Shown here piece by piece: positions 9,236-17,610 of a stretch of 64,000 nucleotides of DNA (position 1 is the first letter of the stretch; every line of letters starts with the position of its first letter). Source of the DNA: Actinomyces wuliandei (GTDB taxonomy: Bacteria; Actinomycetota; Actinomycetes; Actinomycetales; Actinomycetaceae); NCBI RefSeq assembly GCF_004010955.1, contig NZ_CP025227.1:1550001-1614000 (forward strand). The letters are read 5' to 3'. Under the pieces are notes generated by a model that was not told the DNA's origin, made no database searches, and was given only the letters and a program-made list of their open reading frames with translations. The translations under genes and the position numbers were made by a program.

Positions 9236-9256
9236 CCTCACGTCCCGGGAGCAGGG
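9230..9256. repeat. 27-bp direct repeat, copy 1
   Basis: Matches 9291-9317 at 26 of 27 positions, both copies ending in ACGTCCCGGGAGCAGGG. The two copies bracket a 34-nt piece resembling dxs. Confidence 0.85.
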
Positions 9257-9289
9257 CTTGTCGTCGATGTGGGGGCCATGGCTGAGGCC
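9256..9289 (+). other. 34-nt segment nearly identical to part of dxs
   Basis: Read on the plus strand this segment is in the coding sense of dxs. Its reverse complement matches plus-strand 52063-52096, inside the dxs gene, at 33 of 34 positions. It lies almost exactly between the two 27-bp direct repeats. It looks like a short templated or captured insert. Confidence 0.75.
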
Positions 9290-9290
9290 C

Positions 9291-9317
9291 GGTGGCCCCC
9301 ACGTCCCGGGAGCAGGG
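9291..9317. repeat. 27-bp direct repeat, copy 2
   Basis: Second copy of the repeat at 9230-9256, differing at one base (C for T at the ninth position). Confidence 0.85.
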
Positions 9318-10340
9318 TCGTGATGGCCGGGCGCTGGCGGGGTCGGCCCCGCTGGCTCGGGCGCGGGCGCCCACCCACCCCCACCACCGCCACTGCTGGT
9401 CCCGCAGGCCGCGGCGGTGTGCCCGGTGGTGGCGCTGCCCCCGGCCACAGCGGTGGTGGTGGACAGGTCCCTGGCCACGGCGGTGGCGGGGGCGCGGGTA
9501 CCGCCTTGGTGGCGTCTGACATGTTCACCCCGGGGGCGGGCTGGTGGGCAGGGGGTGCTGGTGTGGGAGGGGTCGGTGGCTGCCCCGGCCAGCCCGCTGG
9601 GGTGGCACTCGCGGGTGCCGGTGGAGGTGTTCTTCCACACCGGCCACCACCACTCCACCCAGGAGCTGGCCTGGGAGTTCACCCGCCAGCTCGACCGCCA
9701 GCTCTCCGCCTTGTCCCTGCTCAGCGCGCAGCGCCTGCTGGAGGGCATCCGCGCCTACAGGGCACAGGGCCGCCAGCCCACCTCCAAGACCACCAGGAAT
9801 AGGCGCAAGGAGTTCATGGAGGAGGTCGTGGGCGACCTGGTGCACGTGCACCACCTCTCCTGGGAGGACGCCCAGGCCGCGACGCGGGAGGTGGACCGGG
9901 CGCTGGTGGTGCTCCACGAGCCCGACCAGGTCACCTACGGCCCCTCCCAGCCCGCCACCACCACCGAGGGGTGGCCCTCCCTGGGCCACGGGGCGGTCAG
10001 CTCCTCCATCGGCGGCCAGGGCAGGCCCGTGGCCACGGTCCTGGAGCAGGCCACCCTCCAGGTCCCCCCCCGGACCAGCGGGCGCGGGTGCGCCTCCTGC
10101 TGGTGCGCGCGGTGCTCACCGCCTCCCCGGCCCTGGCCCAGGACCTGCGCCACGGCCAGGTGGTGCTGGAGCCCCGCACCCGGGAGCAGATGAGTGCCAC
10201 CAGCCCCCGGGGGCCACCATGGACCCCCACCCACCTCGCCACCGGCCACACCCCCTGGCACCCACCACCCCGGGCGCAGGAGCCCGACCAGGACCAGCAG
10301 CCGGGACCAGCCCAGCCCACCACCAGCCAGCCGCCCCAGC

Positions 10341-10430
10341 CGGGCACCACCCACACAGGCGCCACCACGCCCGGGCCACCCCACACGGGCACCACCCCGG
10401 CCAGGCCACCCCACACGGGCACCACCACGC
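10341..10430 (+). repeat. 30-bp tandem repeats encoding a 10-residue Pro/Thr unit
   Basis: Three imperfect units encode variants of PPHTGTTTPG in the toxin tail. The last two start 30 nt apart (10374 and 10404) and are nearly identical over their first 22 bases. Confidence 0.7.
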
Positions 10431-10431
10431 C

Positions 10432-10498
10432 CGGGCCGGGCCAGCCGGGCCACAAGACCACCCGCGAGGAGGTCCTGGCCAACATCGAGGCCCGCGTC
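10432..10498 (+). repeat. 67-bp dispersed repeat, copy 1 (GQPGHKTT..EE motif)
   Basis: Encodes GPGQPGHKTTREEVLANI and then EARV. It matches 10705-10771 with only a few substitutions. The two copies are 273 bp apart, a multiple of three, so both are read in the same frame of the toxin tail. Confidence 0.8.
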
Positions 10499-10704
10499 CA
10501 GCAGATGAGCCAGGACACCCGCGCCCAGCAGCCCTCCCAGCCCCGGGCCGCACGCGAGGCACCCACCGGGACCGACCTCTCCCGCACCGCCCGCCTGCGC
10601 GAGACCTCCTTCCCCCACCCACCCACCACCGCCGCACGCACACCACCAGCACAGCCCCAGGCAGACCCCAGACCGTCCCGGACGGGCCAGCAGCCCCGCA
10701 CGGA

Positions 10705-10771
10705 CGGGCCGGGCCAGCCGGGCCACAAGACCACCCCCGAGGAGATCCTGGCCGACATCAAGGCCCGTGTC
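10705..10771 (+). repeat. 67-bp dispersed repeat, copy 2
   Basis: Encodes GPGQPGHKTTPEEILADI and then KARV, a near copy of the segment at 10432-10498. Confidence 0.8.
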
Positions 10772-11074
10772 GCCCAAGCCGCCCAGCCCCCCACCCCACA
10801 CCAGACCCCCACCCGAAACCACCGACGCAACCGAGGCCTGGGCCGCTAAGAGGCCGCTAAGCCACCGGCCTATGTCGGTTCTAGGTTGGGCCAGCCACCT
10901 CGGGAACTGGCAGCCCACCGCTATGAGGCCTGGCCCCCCACGGGACAACGACGTAGACTTCCTGGCACTGCCGCCTTCCGGTGGCTGGGTCACCAGCCGA
11001 CCCTGCCGCCGGTCGCGTACGGAAGCGAGGCCCGCCCGGGCCTCCACCCCGTCAACTGATGAAGGAGCACCCCC

Positions 11075-12805
11075 GTGTCCGAGCAGACACAGCCCACCAC
11101 CGGGCTCCAGCCCGATACCGCACCGAGCGAGGCACCACAGGAGCCGACCTCCGAGGCCGCCCAGGGCACAGAGGCCGCCAAGACCACCGAGAGTGCTGAG
11201 TCCACTGAGACAGACAGCATCCGCGCAGGAACGGACAGCCTCGCGGCAGACAGCCTCACAGAACACGCTGACAGCCCCGCTGCCCCCGAGACAACAACAC
11301 AGGCACAGGGCAGCGACCAGGGCGACGATCAGGACAGCGGTGAGGCGCCCCAGACGCAGGAGGCGAGCCCCTCCGGCGCCCCTGAGACCCCTGAGCCCTC
11401 GGGCTCCTCCGTCTCCCCGGAGCCTGCCGAGACGTCCCCAGCACCTCCGGCACAGAACGAGGGGCCGGACGGCACCAAGGGTGAGGAGAGTCTGACCCCG
11501 CCTGCTGCCCAGGCCGCCCAGGTTCCGTCTGCCCCGTCAGAACCGACCGTGGACCCGCAGGAGGCGATGGACGCCGCCAAGTGGGGCCGGGTAGACGGAG
11601 AAGGAAGGGTCTACGTCCAGGACGGCGGTACCGAGCGTGAGGTCGGCCAGTTCCCCGACGTCCCCGTCGCCGAGGCGATGGCCTTCTACGTGCGCCGGTT
11701 CCTGGACCTGAAGTCGACGGTGGACCTGTTCGCCACCCGCCTGCCCCAACTCAGTGTGCGGGAGATCGACTCCACCCTGAAGTCTGTGGAGGCCTCCCTT
11801 AAGGAACCTGCGGCTGTCGGCGACCTTGACGGACTGCGCTCGCGCTTCGCCGCGCTCAAGGCTGTCGCTGCCGAGCGCCGTGAGGCGGTGGCTGCGGAGC
11901 GGGCCGCCGCCAAGGAGCAGGCACTCAAGGACCGCACGGCTATCGTGGAGCGGGCCGAGGCCATCGCGGCCCAGGACCCTGCTCGTACCCAGTGGAAGAC
12001 CTCCGGGGCCGAACTGCGTGAGCTCCTGGACTCCTGGAAGCAGGCGCAACGCCGGGGTCCCCGGCTGGACCGTCCTACCGAGGACGGCCTGTGGAAGCGC
12101 TTCTCCCACGCCCGCACGACCTTTGACCGCCATCGCCGCCAGTTCTTCAGCGAGCTGGACGCCAAGCAGGCCAAGGTCCGCGCAGCCAAGGAGGCACTCA
12201 TCAAGCGGGCGGAGGAGCTCCAGGGCTCCACAGACTGGGCGGGGACCTCAGCCAAGTACCGCGACCTCCTGGAGGAGTGGAAGAAGGCCGGACGCGCCTC
12301 CCGCAAGGAGGACGACGCCCTGTGGGCACGTTTCCGCGCCGCCCAGCAGGTCTTCTTTGACGCCCGCCGGGCCAAGGACGCGGCCGCCGACGCCGAGCTC
12401 GCTGAGAACCTCAAGGTCAAGGAGGCGCTCCTGGCCAAGGCGGAGGCGCTGGTGCCGGTCACCGACGTCAAGGCAGCCAGGAAGGCGCTACGCCCCATCC
12501 AGGACGCCTGGGACGATGCCGGCAAGGTTCCACGCGGTGCCGTGCGCCGGATCGAGGGACGGATGCGTGCTGTCGAGGACGCCGTGCGTGAGGCGGAGAA
12601 CGCCGAGTGGCGCCGTAGCGACCCCGAGACCAAGGCACGTGCCGAGGGCCTGGCTGGCCAGCTCCAGGACGCCATTGCCGCCCTGGAGACGGACCTGGCC
12701 GCTGCACGGGCCGCAAGCGACTCCAAGAAGGTGGCTGAGGCGGAGGCGGCCCTGACCGCGCGACGCGCCTGGCTGGAGCAGGTGCGGCGCTCAGCCCGGG
12801 CCTAG
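11075..12805 (+). CDS. DUF349 domain-containing protein
   Basis: A 576-residue cytoplasmic protein. The first 155 residues or so are acidic, Ser/Thr/Pro/Glu-rich and probably disordered. The rest is highly helical with repeated DUF349 units carrying the signature W......L..LLDSWKQ or LLEEWKKAGR followed by LWKRF or LWARF (about residues 300-450). GTG at 11075 has AAGGAG 8 nt upstream. The function of DUF349 proteins is not settled. In actinobacteria this gene often sits between rel and the MBL hydrolase/hisS pair, as here. It converges on the MerR gene and the two overlap by 4 bp at their stops. Confidence 0.85.
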   Translation: MSEQTQPTTGLQPDTAPSEAPQEPTSEAAQGTEAAKTTESAESTETDSIRAGTDSLAADSLTEHADSPAAPETTTQAQGSDQGDDQDSGEAPQTQEASPSGAPETPEPSGSSVSPEPAETSPAPPAQNEGPDGTKGEESLTPPAAQAAQVPSAPSEPTVDPQEAMDAAKWGRVDGEGRVYVQDGGTEREVGQFPDVPVAEAMAFYVRRFLDLKSTVDLFATRLPQLSVREIDSTLKSVEASLKEPAAVGDLDGLRSRFAALKAVAAERREAVAAERAAAKEQALKDRTAIVERAEAIAAQDPARTQWKTSGAELRELLDSWKQAQRRGPRLDRPTEDGLWKRFSHARTTFDRHRRQFFSELDAKQAKVRAAKEALIKRAEELQGSTDWAGTSAKYRDLLEEWKKAGRASRKEDDALWARFRAAQQVFFDARRAKDAAADAELAENLKVKEALLAKAEALVPVTDVKAARKALRPIQDAWDDAGKVPRGAVRRIEGRMRAVEDAVREAENAEWRRSDPETKARAEGLAGQLQDAIAALETDLAAARAASDSKKVAEAEAALTARRAWLEQVRRSARA

Positions 12806-13659
12806 CCGCCGCAGCCCTGCGACCACCGTGCCGTCTCCGGGTCAAGGCCCTGGCTCCTGGCACGTGCCTCAACCACCTGCCGGAGCCAGGTCGCCAGCCC
12901 TGGGGCACGGTGGTCGTAGTGGCGGCGAAGACGCTCGTCCTTCTCGTAGAGACGCGTGATGAGCACCTGGTGCGACACCGAGACGTCGAACCAGCGGCTG
13001 AGGTCGCTCCGGTGGCGCTCAGCCAGGGCACAGGCCTCCGGGCTCCCCGGGACAACGCCACGACGCATTGCCTCGACCAGCTCGGTCTCCAGCGCCTCGG
13101 ACTCCTGGCAGGCCTGCTCCCAGTCCCTCCAGGTCATGGACGCCTGTCGGTGGGCAGCCTGCGCCCACTGCCAGATATCTCCCCACCACCGCTCAGCCTC
13201 ATACGCGTGGGCAGGATCCCAGGCGGGTCCCCAGAAGTGCCCCCAGAGCCCGGCCACGGCGGCCCTCATGTCTTCCGGTAGCCGTTGCGGCTCTTCCTCG
13301 GCATTCCTCTCCTTTTTCATCGCTTCCTTCATCGCTTCTGTCCTCTCCATCATGGAGTCGATGACGCTCAGGCTCCGCGACAGCTGGCGGACACGTTCCT
13401 CCAAGTGCCCACGCTGGCGTGCCAGGTGAGCCAGCACCTCCGTGTGCGGGGCGTCCAGGAGTCGGCCGATGAGCGCCAGCGGCACACCGACCTCGCGATA
13501 GACAAGGACCTGCTCAAGGCGCTGACGATCCCTTGAGGAGTACAGCCGGTACCCCGCCCGGCTACGCCGAGAGGGCCGGACCAGACCGACGTCGTCCCAG
13601 TGGTGCAGCGTACGGACGGTGACTCTCAGCAGTACAGCGACCTCCCCCACCGTCATCAT
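12802..13659 (-). CDS. MerR-family regulator with TipAS-like ligand domain
   Basis: The N-terminal winged helix-turn-helix is classical MerR (TVGEVAVLLRVTVRTLHHWDDVGL, then RSRAGYRLYS). A coiled-coil dimerisation helix follows (about residues 75-120). The C-terminal half matches the TipAS antibiotic-recognition domain in its run of aromatics and in RLYEKDERLRRHYDHRAPGL. TipA-type proteins bind thiopeptides or other drugs and untwist promoters with long spacers. ATG at 13659 is chosen because it begins directly before the HTH; the frame is open further upstream but without family similarity. A likely autoregulatory site lies at 13751-13768. The gene is divergent from the AbiEi-like gene. Confidence 0.85.
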   Translation of the reverse strand: MMTVGEVAVLLRVTVRTLHHWDDVGLVRPSRRSRAGYRLYSSRDRQRLEQVLVYREVGVPLALIGRLLDAPHTEVLAHLARQRGHLEERVRQLSRSLSVIDSMMERTEAMKEAMKKERNAEEEPQRLPEDMRAAVAGLWGHFWGPAWDPAHAYEAERWWGDIWQWAQAAHRQASMTWRDWEQACQESEALETELVEAMRRGVVPGSPEACALAERHRSDLSRWFDVSVSHQVLITRLYEKDERLRRHYDHRAPGLATWLRQVVEARARSQGLDPETARWSQGCGG

Positions 13660-13737
13660 GACGTGCCTGGGCACCGACCCGTCCCTGTCCGCTCCCGCGA
13701 CGCTCCTGGCCTCACAACAACACTCTTTCACAGTCCT

Positions 13738-14484
13738 ATGGTCCTGCCTCACCCTGCGTCAGGGTCAAGCCAGGTGCAGGTGACGCAGCTGTCCACAGGC
13801 ACCGTTTACACGCTGGCCCAGGTGCTGGAGGAAGCCCACCATAGGGGCATGGCACGTTCCGTCCCCGTCTGCGGCCACGCCGCACTGGCCTACCTCGCAG
13901 CCTCCCCTCTGTCACCGGCCCTGGCGGCGCTGGAGGACGAGGAGCTCAGCGTGCTGCGCTGCCACCACCTGGACAGCCAGGTCCTGGTCCAGGTCCTGGG
14001 CCGCTGCCACCCGGTGGACACCCTGGCCTCGCCCGAGGGGAGGATGCGTGCCATCACCTGGCAGGTTCCTGAGGGCGCGACTGTGATCGGACCCACCGCT
14101 CTGTGGGTGCACACCGGTGACCAGTGTCCTCAGCGGCTCACAGTTGCCGCCACGGGCCACGCCAGAGGCAGGTGGCGCACCCTCGACATTCGCCGCACCC
14201 GTCTGCCGTCGGCAGACACGGAGACCATCGCGGGTCTGCGCTGCGCCACGCTGGAGCGGGCCTGTGTCGACGTAGCCCGCCTGGCGCCCCCGGCAGAGGC
14301 GGTACGCGCGGTGATGCGGGCACGCGACGCGGGAGCCAACCGGGTCCAGCTGCTCCTGGCGCTGACGCACTGCCAGGGCGCGGGTGCCGTTGGCCGACCC
14401 CGGGCTCAACACATTATCAACGCCGTCATGCCACCGGAGCGGGCCGGGGGCAAGACTGCGGGCGGGCAGCAGCCCGCAGGGTGA
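13738..14484 (+). CDS. AbiEi-like (type IV antitoxin C-terminal domain) protein
   Basis: About 248 residues. The N-terminal part (STGTVYTLAQVLEEAHHRG) resembles the small winged-helix start of actinobacterial AbiEi-type proteins. The middle resembles the AbiEi C-terminal domain pattern: VHTGDQCPQRL, then RTRLPSADTETIAGLRCATLERACVDVARL, with the conserved R...D of that family, and then a helical segment. The nuclease-like C-terminus that many relatives carry is missing or reduced. The start is uncertain (ATG 13738, GTG 13774 or 13780) because no good ribosome site is seen. No AbiEii-type nucleotidyltransferase toxin is adjacent, so a working toxin-antitoxin pair is not supported. Confidence 0.55.
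   Translation: MVLPHPASGSSQVQVTQLSTGTVYTLAQVLEEAHHRGMARSVPVCGHAALAYLAASPLSPALAALEDEELSVLRCHHLDSQVLVQVLGRCHPVDTLASPEGRMRAITWQVPEGATVIGPTALWVHTGDQCPQRLTVAATGHARGRWRTLDIRRTRLPSADTETIAGLRCATLERACVDVARLAPPAEAVRAVMRARDAGANRVQLLLALTHCQGAGAVGRPRAQHIINAVMPPERAGGKTAGGQQPAG
13751..13768 (-). promoter_or_regulatory. Candidate MerR-type operator/promoter element
   Basis: On the minus strand TTGACC (13768-13763) is followed by an inverted repeat ACCCT-GACGC-AGGGT (13765-13751). A possible but poor -10 (GACCAT) lies 19 nt after the -35. A dyad inside a 19-nt spacer is the hallmark of MerR-controlled promoters. It points toward the MerR/TipAS gene 90 nt away, which suggests autoregulation. Confidence 0.45.
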
Positions 14485-14568
14485 CCGGCCCCACACTCAC
14501 GGGGCCGACGGTGGGAGCAGCCGGGGAGGCACACGGGCAGATAGCATGCCACATGCCAGTCGGGGGCG

Positions 14569-16914
14569 TCACGCCTGCGCAGCCTTGCGGGCCGCAGATG
14601 CCGACGGTGCTGCCCGACGCGCCTCAAACACCCCGTCAATACGCCGTAGCGCGGACAGGGTGTGGTCAAGGTGCCCCGCCTCAGCCAGCTCGACCACGAA
14701 CCGGCCGGTGACGACCCGGTCCCGGCTGGTGCCGATATGCGCGCTCATAAGGTTCACGTGGCCGTCAGCCAGGACACGAGTGATGTCAGCCAGGAGACCA
14801 CCACGGTCAAGGGCCTCGACCTCCACCTGGACGAGGTAGGCGGAGTGGGCGTGGTCCGCCCAGGAGACCCCGACCAGCCGCTCCGGCTCGCGCTGGAGCT
14901 GGTCCACGTTCTGACAGTCCGCACGGTGCACCGAGACCCCCGACCCGCGAGTGATGAAGCCCAGGATCGGGTCCCCGGGCATTGGGGTACAGCACCGTGC
15001 CAGCTTGACGTAGATGTCACCCGCCTCCATCCCGGCGACTATCACCCCGGCGTCGCCGCCCCGGGAGCGGCGCCGTACACTGGCGGCACGCGTGGGCAGC
15101 ACCCCCTCAGCCAGGGTCTCCTCCGCCCCAGCCTCCCCCCCCATGGCGGCGACCAGGGTGTCCACGACGTGGTGGGCGGAGACGTGGCCTTCCCCGACCG
15201 CAGCGTAAAGGCCGTCAATATCTCCCTTGTCAAGGGTCTTGGCCACGTCCATGAGCGAGTCGTGGCTCATCAGCCGCTGGATGGGCAGGTTCTGCTTGCG
15301 CATGGCCCGTGCGATCGCAGCCTTGCCCTCCTCAATAGCCTCCTCGCGACGTTCCTTGGAGAACCAGGAGCGGATCTTGTTGCGCGCCTTGTTCGAGCCG
15401 ACGAAGGACAGCCAGTCCCGTGACGGGCCCGCGTTGACGGCCTTGGAGGTGAAGACCTCGACGGAGTCCCCGTTGTCCAGGCGCGTGTCCAACGGTACCA
15501 GGCGCCCGTTGACCCGTGCACCGACCGTGCGGTGACCGACCTCGGTGTGGACGGCGTAGGCGAAGTCCACCGGCGTGGCTCCCGAGGGCAGCGAGAGCAC
15601 GTCGCCCTTGGGGGTGAAGACGTAGACCTGCCCTCCTGCCATCTCGTAGCGCAGGGCGTCGAGGAACTCGGCAGGGTCCTGGGTCTCCTTCTGCCAGTCC
15701 ACAAGCTGGCGCAGCCACCCCATCTCCGCCTGGTCCGAGCCAGCGCCCTGGCTCCTGGGGGACCTCGGGCCTGAGGCATGAGGGTCCTGCTTGTACTTCC
15801 AGTGCGCCGCGACCCCGTACTCCGCCATCCGGTGCATCTCGTGGGTCCGGATCTGGATCTCCACGGGATTGCCTCCGGGCCCGAGCACCGTGGTGTGGAG
15901 GGACTGGTAGAGGTTGAACTTAGGGACCGCGATGTAGTCCTTGAAGCGTCCGCTCATCGGGGTCCAGCGGGAGTGCAGCGCTCCCAGGACCGCGTAGCAG
16001 TCCTGGACGGAGTCGACAATGACACGTACGGCCACCAAGTCGTAGATGTCGTCAAAGTCCTTGCCACGCACAATCATCTTCTGGTAGATCGAGTAGTAGT
16101 GCTTAGGCCTTCCCGTGACCACACCCTTGATCTTGTTGACCCTCAGGTCCTCCTCAATCTGGAGGCGAACCTTGCGCAGGTACTCCTCCCGCGCCGGGGC
16201 GCGCTCGGCCACCATGTGCTCAATCTCCTCGTACACCCCCGGGTAGAGAGCCCGGAAGGACCGGTCCTCCAGCTCCCACTTGATCGTGTTCATACCCAGC
16301 CGGTGGGCCAGCGGCGCGTAGATCTCCAGGGTCTCCTTGGCCTTGCGGGCCGCGTTGTCAGCGGAGACGTACTTCCAGGTGCGGGCGTTGTGGAGGCGGT
16401 CACCCAGCTTGATGACCAGGACGCGGATGTCGCGCGACATGGCGACAATCATCTTGCGCACGGTCTCAGCCTGGGCGGCCTCTCCGTACTGGAGCTTGTC
16501 GAGCTTGGTGACGCCATCCACAAGCAGCGCGATCTCGTCGCCGAAGTCCCCGCGCAGGCGCTCCAGAGTGTAGTCGGTGTCCTCGACGGTGTCGTGGAGC
16601 ACAGCCGCTGCCAGGGTCTGAGGGGTCATCCCCAGCTCGGCCAGGATGGTCGCGACCGCGACCGGATGCGTGATGTAGGGTTCCCCGGACTTGCGACGCT
16701 GCCCCGAGTGCGCCTTCTCTGCCACCTCATAGGCCCGCACGATGAGATCGGTGTCCGCCTTGGGGTGGTTGGCCCGCACAGCCCGCAGCAGCGGCTCGAT
16801 GGCAGCCGGTGTGGAGTGCCCCCGACCTCCGAACCAAGCCAGACGGCTGCGCACGCGCGAACCTGGGACGACGCTATCGCCCCCTGTGTCCGGGGTCGTC
16901 TTGGTCTCAGTCAT
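14569..16914 (-). CDS. relA: Bifunctional (p)ppGpp synthetase/hydrolase Rel
   Basis: A 781-residue RelA/SpoT homologue controlling the stringent response. The N-terminal HD hydrolase domain is intact: H83 in ITHPVA, HD at 107-108 and ED at 111-112 (HDTVEDTDY). The synthetase domain follows, with GRPKHYYSIYQKM and a (p)ppGpp-type VAVRVIVD segment. TGS (VYVFTPKGDVLSLP, near 430) and a C-terminal ACT domain complete it, so it is a full-length long Rel able in principle to make and degrade alarmone. TATCAT stands 6 nt before the ATG, suggesting a leaderless mRNA. It lies downstream of apt in the conserved secDF-apt-rel order. Confidence 0.95.
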   Translation of the reverse strand: MTETKTTPDTGGDSVVPGSRVRSRLAWFGGRGHSTPAAIEPLLRAVRANHPKADTDLIVRAYEVAEKAHSGQRRKSGEPYITHPVAVATILAELGMTPQTLAAAVLHDTVEDTDYTLERLRGDFGDEIALLVDGVTKLDKLQYGEAAQAETVRKMIVAMSRDIRVLVIKLGDRLHNARTWKYVSADNAARKAKETLEIYAPLAHRLGMNTIKWELEDRSFRALYPGVYEEIEHMVAERAPAREEYLRKVRLQIEEDLRVNKIKGVVTGRPKHYYSIYQKMIVRGKDFDDIYDLVAVRVIVDSVQDCYAVLGALHSRWTPMSGRFKDYIAVPKFNLYQSLHTTVLGPGGNPVEIQIRTHEMHRMAEYGVAAHWKYKQDPHASGPRSPRSQGAGSDQAEMGWLRQLVDWQKETQDPAEFLDALRYEMAGGQVYVFTPKGDVLSLPSGATPVDFAYAVHTEVGHRTVGARVNGRLVPLDTRLDNGDSVEVFTSKAVNAGPSRDWLSFVGSNKARNKIRSWFSKERREEAIEEGKAAIARAMRKQNLPIQRLMSHDSLMDVAKTLDKGDIDGLYAAVGEGHVSAHHVVDTLVAAMGGEAGAEETLAEGVLPTRAASVRRRSRGGDAGVIVAGMEAGDIYVKLARCCTPMPGDPILGFITRGSGVSVHRADCQNVDQLQREPERLVGVSWADHAHSAYLVQVEVEALDRGGLLADITRVLADGHVNLMSAHIGTSRDRVVTGRFVVELAEAGHLDHTLSALRRIDGVFEARRAAPSASAARKAAQA

Positions 16915-16920
16915 TAGCGC

Positions 16921-16926
16921 ATGATA
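16921..16926 (-). promoter_or_regulatory. Candidate -10 box (TATCAT) of rel
   Basis: On the minus strand TATCAT lies 6 nt before the ATG at 16914, within an unusually AT-rich patch. It suggests rel has its own promoter, separate from secDF-apt, giving a leaderless transcript. Confidence 0.5.
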
Positions 16927-17052
16927 TATGTGAAACCGCCCTCATCGTCGGACGGCACCCCATGATGAGACGTATACGACCGCACCACGGACAGTGTCAG
17001 GATCGGCGTCACCGGGACCACTGGAGCCGTACCCGGCTCCCCCACTTCTCCC

Positions 17053-17610
17053 TCACACAGTCACGACCGAGTCGATGTGCCGTCCCGCAAGCACAGAGCG
17101 TCCCCCCAGGTCCTGGAGCTCCAGGAGCATGCACACAGCCTCCACCCGGGCACCCGCCTGCTCGATGAGGGCGATCGAGGCGGCGGCGGTACCTCCGGTG
17201 GCCAGGACGTCGTCGATGACAAGAACCCGTGAGCCATTGACAACGCTGTCCGGTCGCAGCTCCATACGGGCCGTCCCGTACTCCAGCTCATAGTCCACTC
17301 CGATCACAGGCCCGGGCAGCTTGCCACCCTTGCGCACCGTCACCATGCCGATACCCAGCCGCACAGCCAGAGGTGCGGCCAGGATGAACCCTCGGGACTC
17401 CAGGCCGGCCACGGCGTCCACACGGCCCCGGTAGTGGTCTGCCAGCCCCTCGACGAGCTCGCGGAAGGCTGCGCCGTCAGCAAGCAGCGGGGTGATGTCA
17501 CGAAAGAGGACCCCGGGCTCAGGAAAGTCGGGGACGACTCGCAGGTGGTCACTGACCAGCTGCGACAGCGAGGCGGGGACGCTGACGGCGCGGGTCTCGG
17601 CGATGGTCAC
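17053..17610 (-). CDS. apt: Adenine phosphoribosyltransferase
   Basis: Purine-salvage enzyme that makes AMP from adenine and PRPP. The 185-residue length, the N-terminal PDFPEPGVLFRDITPLL segment and the PRPP-binding motif VLVIDDVLATGG (about residues 129-140) are typical. The GTG start overlaps the secF stop by 4 bp, so it is translationally coupled to the Sec genes, a common actinobacterial arrangement without a known functional link to secretion. Confidence 0.95.
   Translation of the reverse strand: MTIAETRAVSVPASLSQLVSDHLRVVPDFPEPGVLFRDITPLLADGAAFRELVEGLADHYRGRVDAVAGLESRGFILAAPLAVRLGIGMVTVRKGGKLPGPVIGVDYELEYGTARMELRPDSVVNGSRVLVIDDVLATGGTAAASIALIEQAGARVEAVCMLLELQDLGGRSVLAGRHIDSVVTV

Larger units (their letters stand above)
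9417..10849 (+). pseudogene. Ntox15 (Toxin_43)-type polymorphic toxin relic, frameshifted, proline-rich tail
   Basis: In the first frame, about residues 63-215 resemble the Ntox15/Toxin_43 nuclease domain. Signs are an entry strand near VPVEVFFHTG, the helix EFTRQLDRQLSAL, AYRAQGR, the diagnostic HxxD in LHEPDQV, and SSSIGGQGR, which stands for the usual SSIGxQWR. After a run of eight C at 10064-10071 coding-like sequence continues in another frame (PDQRARVRLLLVRAV), through a Pro/Thr-rich tail with repeats, to the stop at 10849. Six or nine C would join the frames; as it stands the product ends at 10193. The N-terminus is unclear: this frame opens only after a stop at 9321, and no export domain is visible. 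No immunity gene follows. Ntox15 members such as Agrobacterium Tde toxins are DNases. Confidence 0.6.

Noticed and set aside
10341..10430. 30-bp repeats that could suggest a CRISPR array
   Set aside because: The units abut without spacers, vary in a codon-like way, encode a Pro/Thr repeat in frame with the toxin tail, and no cas gene is present.
11059..11075. Possible continuation of the toxin reading frame into the DUF349 gene
   Set aside because: The toxin tail stops at 10849 and the DUF349 gene has its own well-spaced ribosome site.
11686..12726. Minus-strand open frame opposite the DUF349 gene
   Set aside because: The Ser/Arg-rich composition mirrors the helical repeats of the real gene; it has no independent features.
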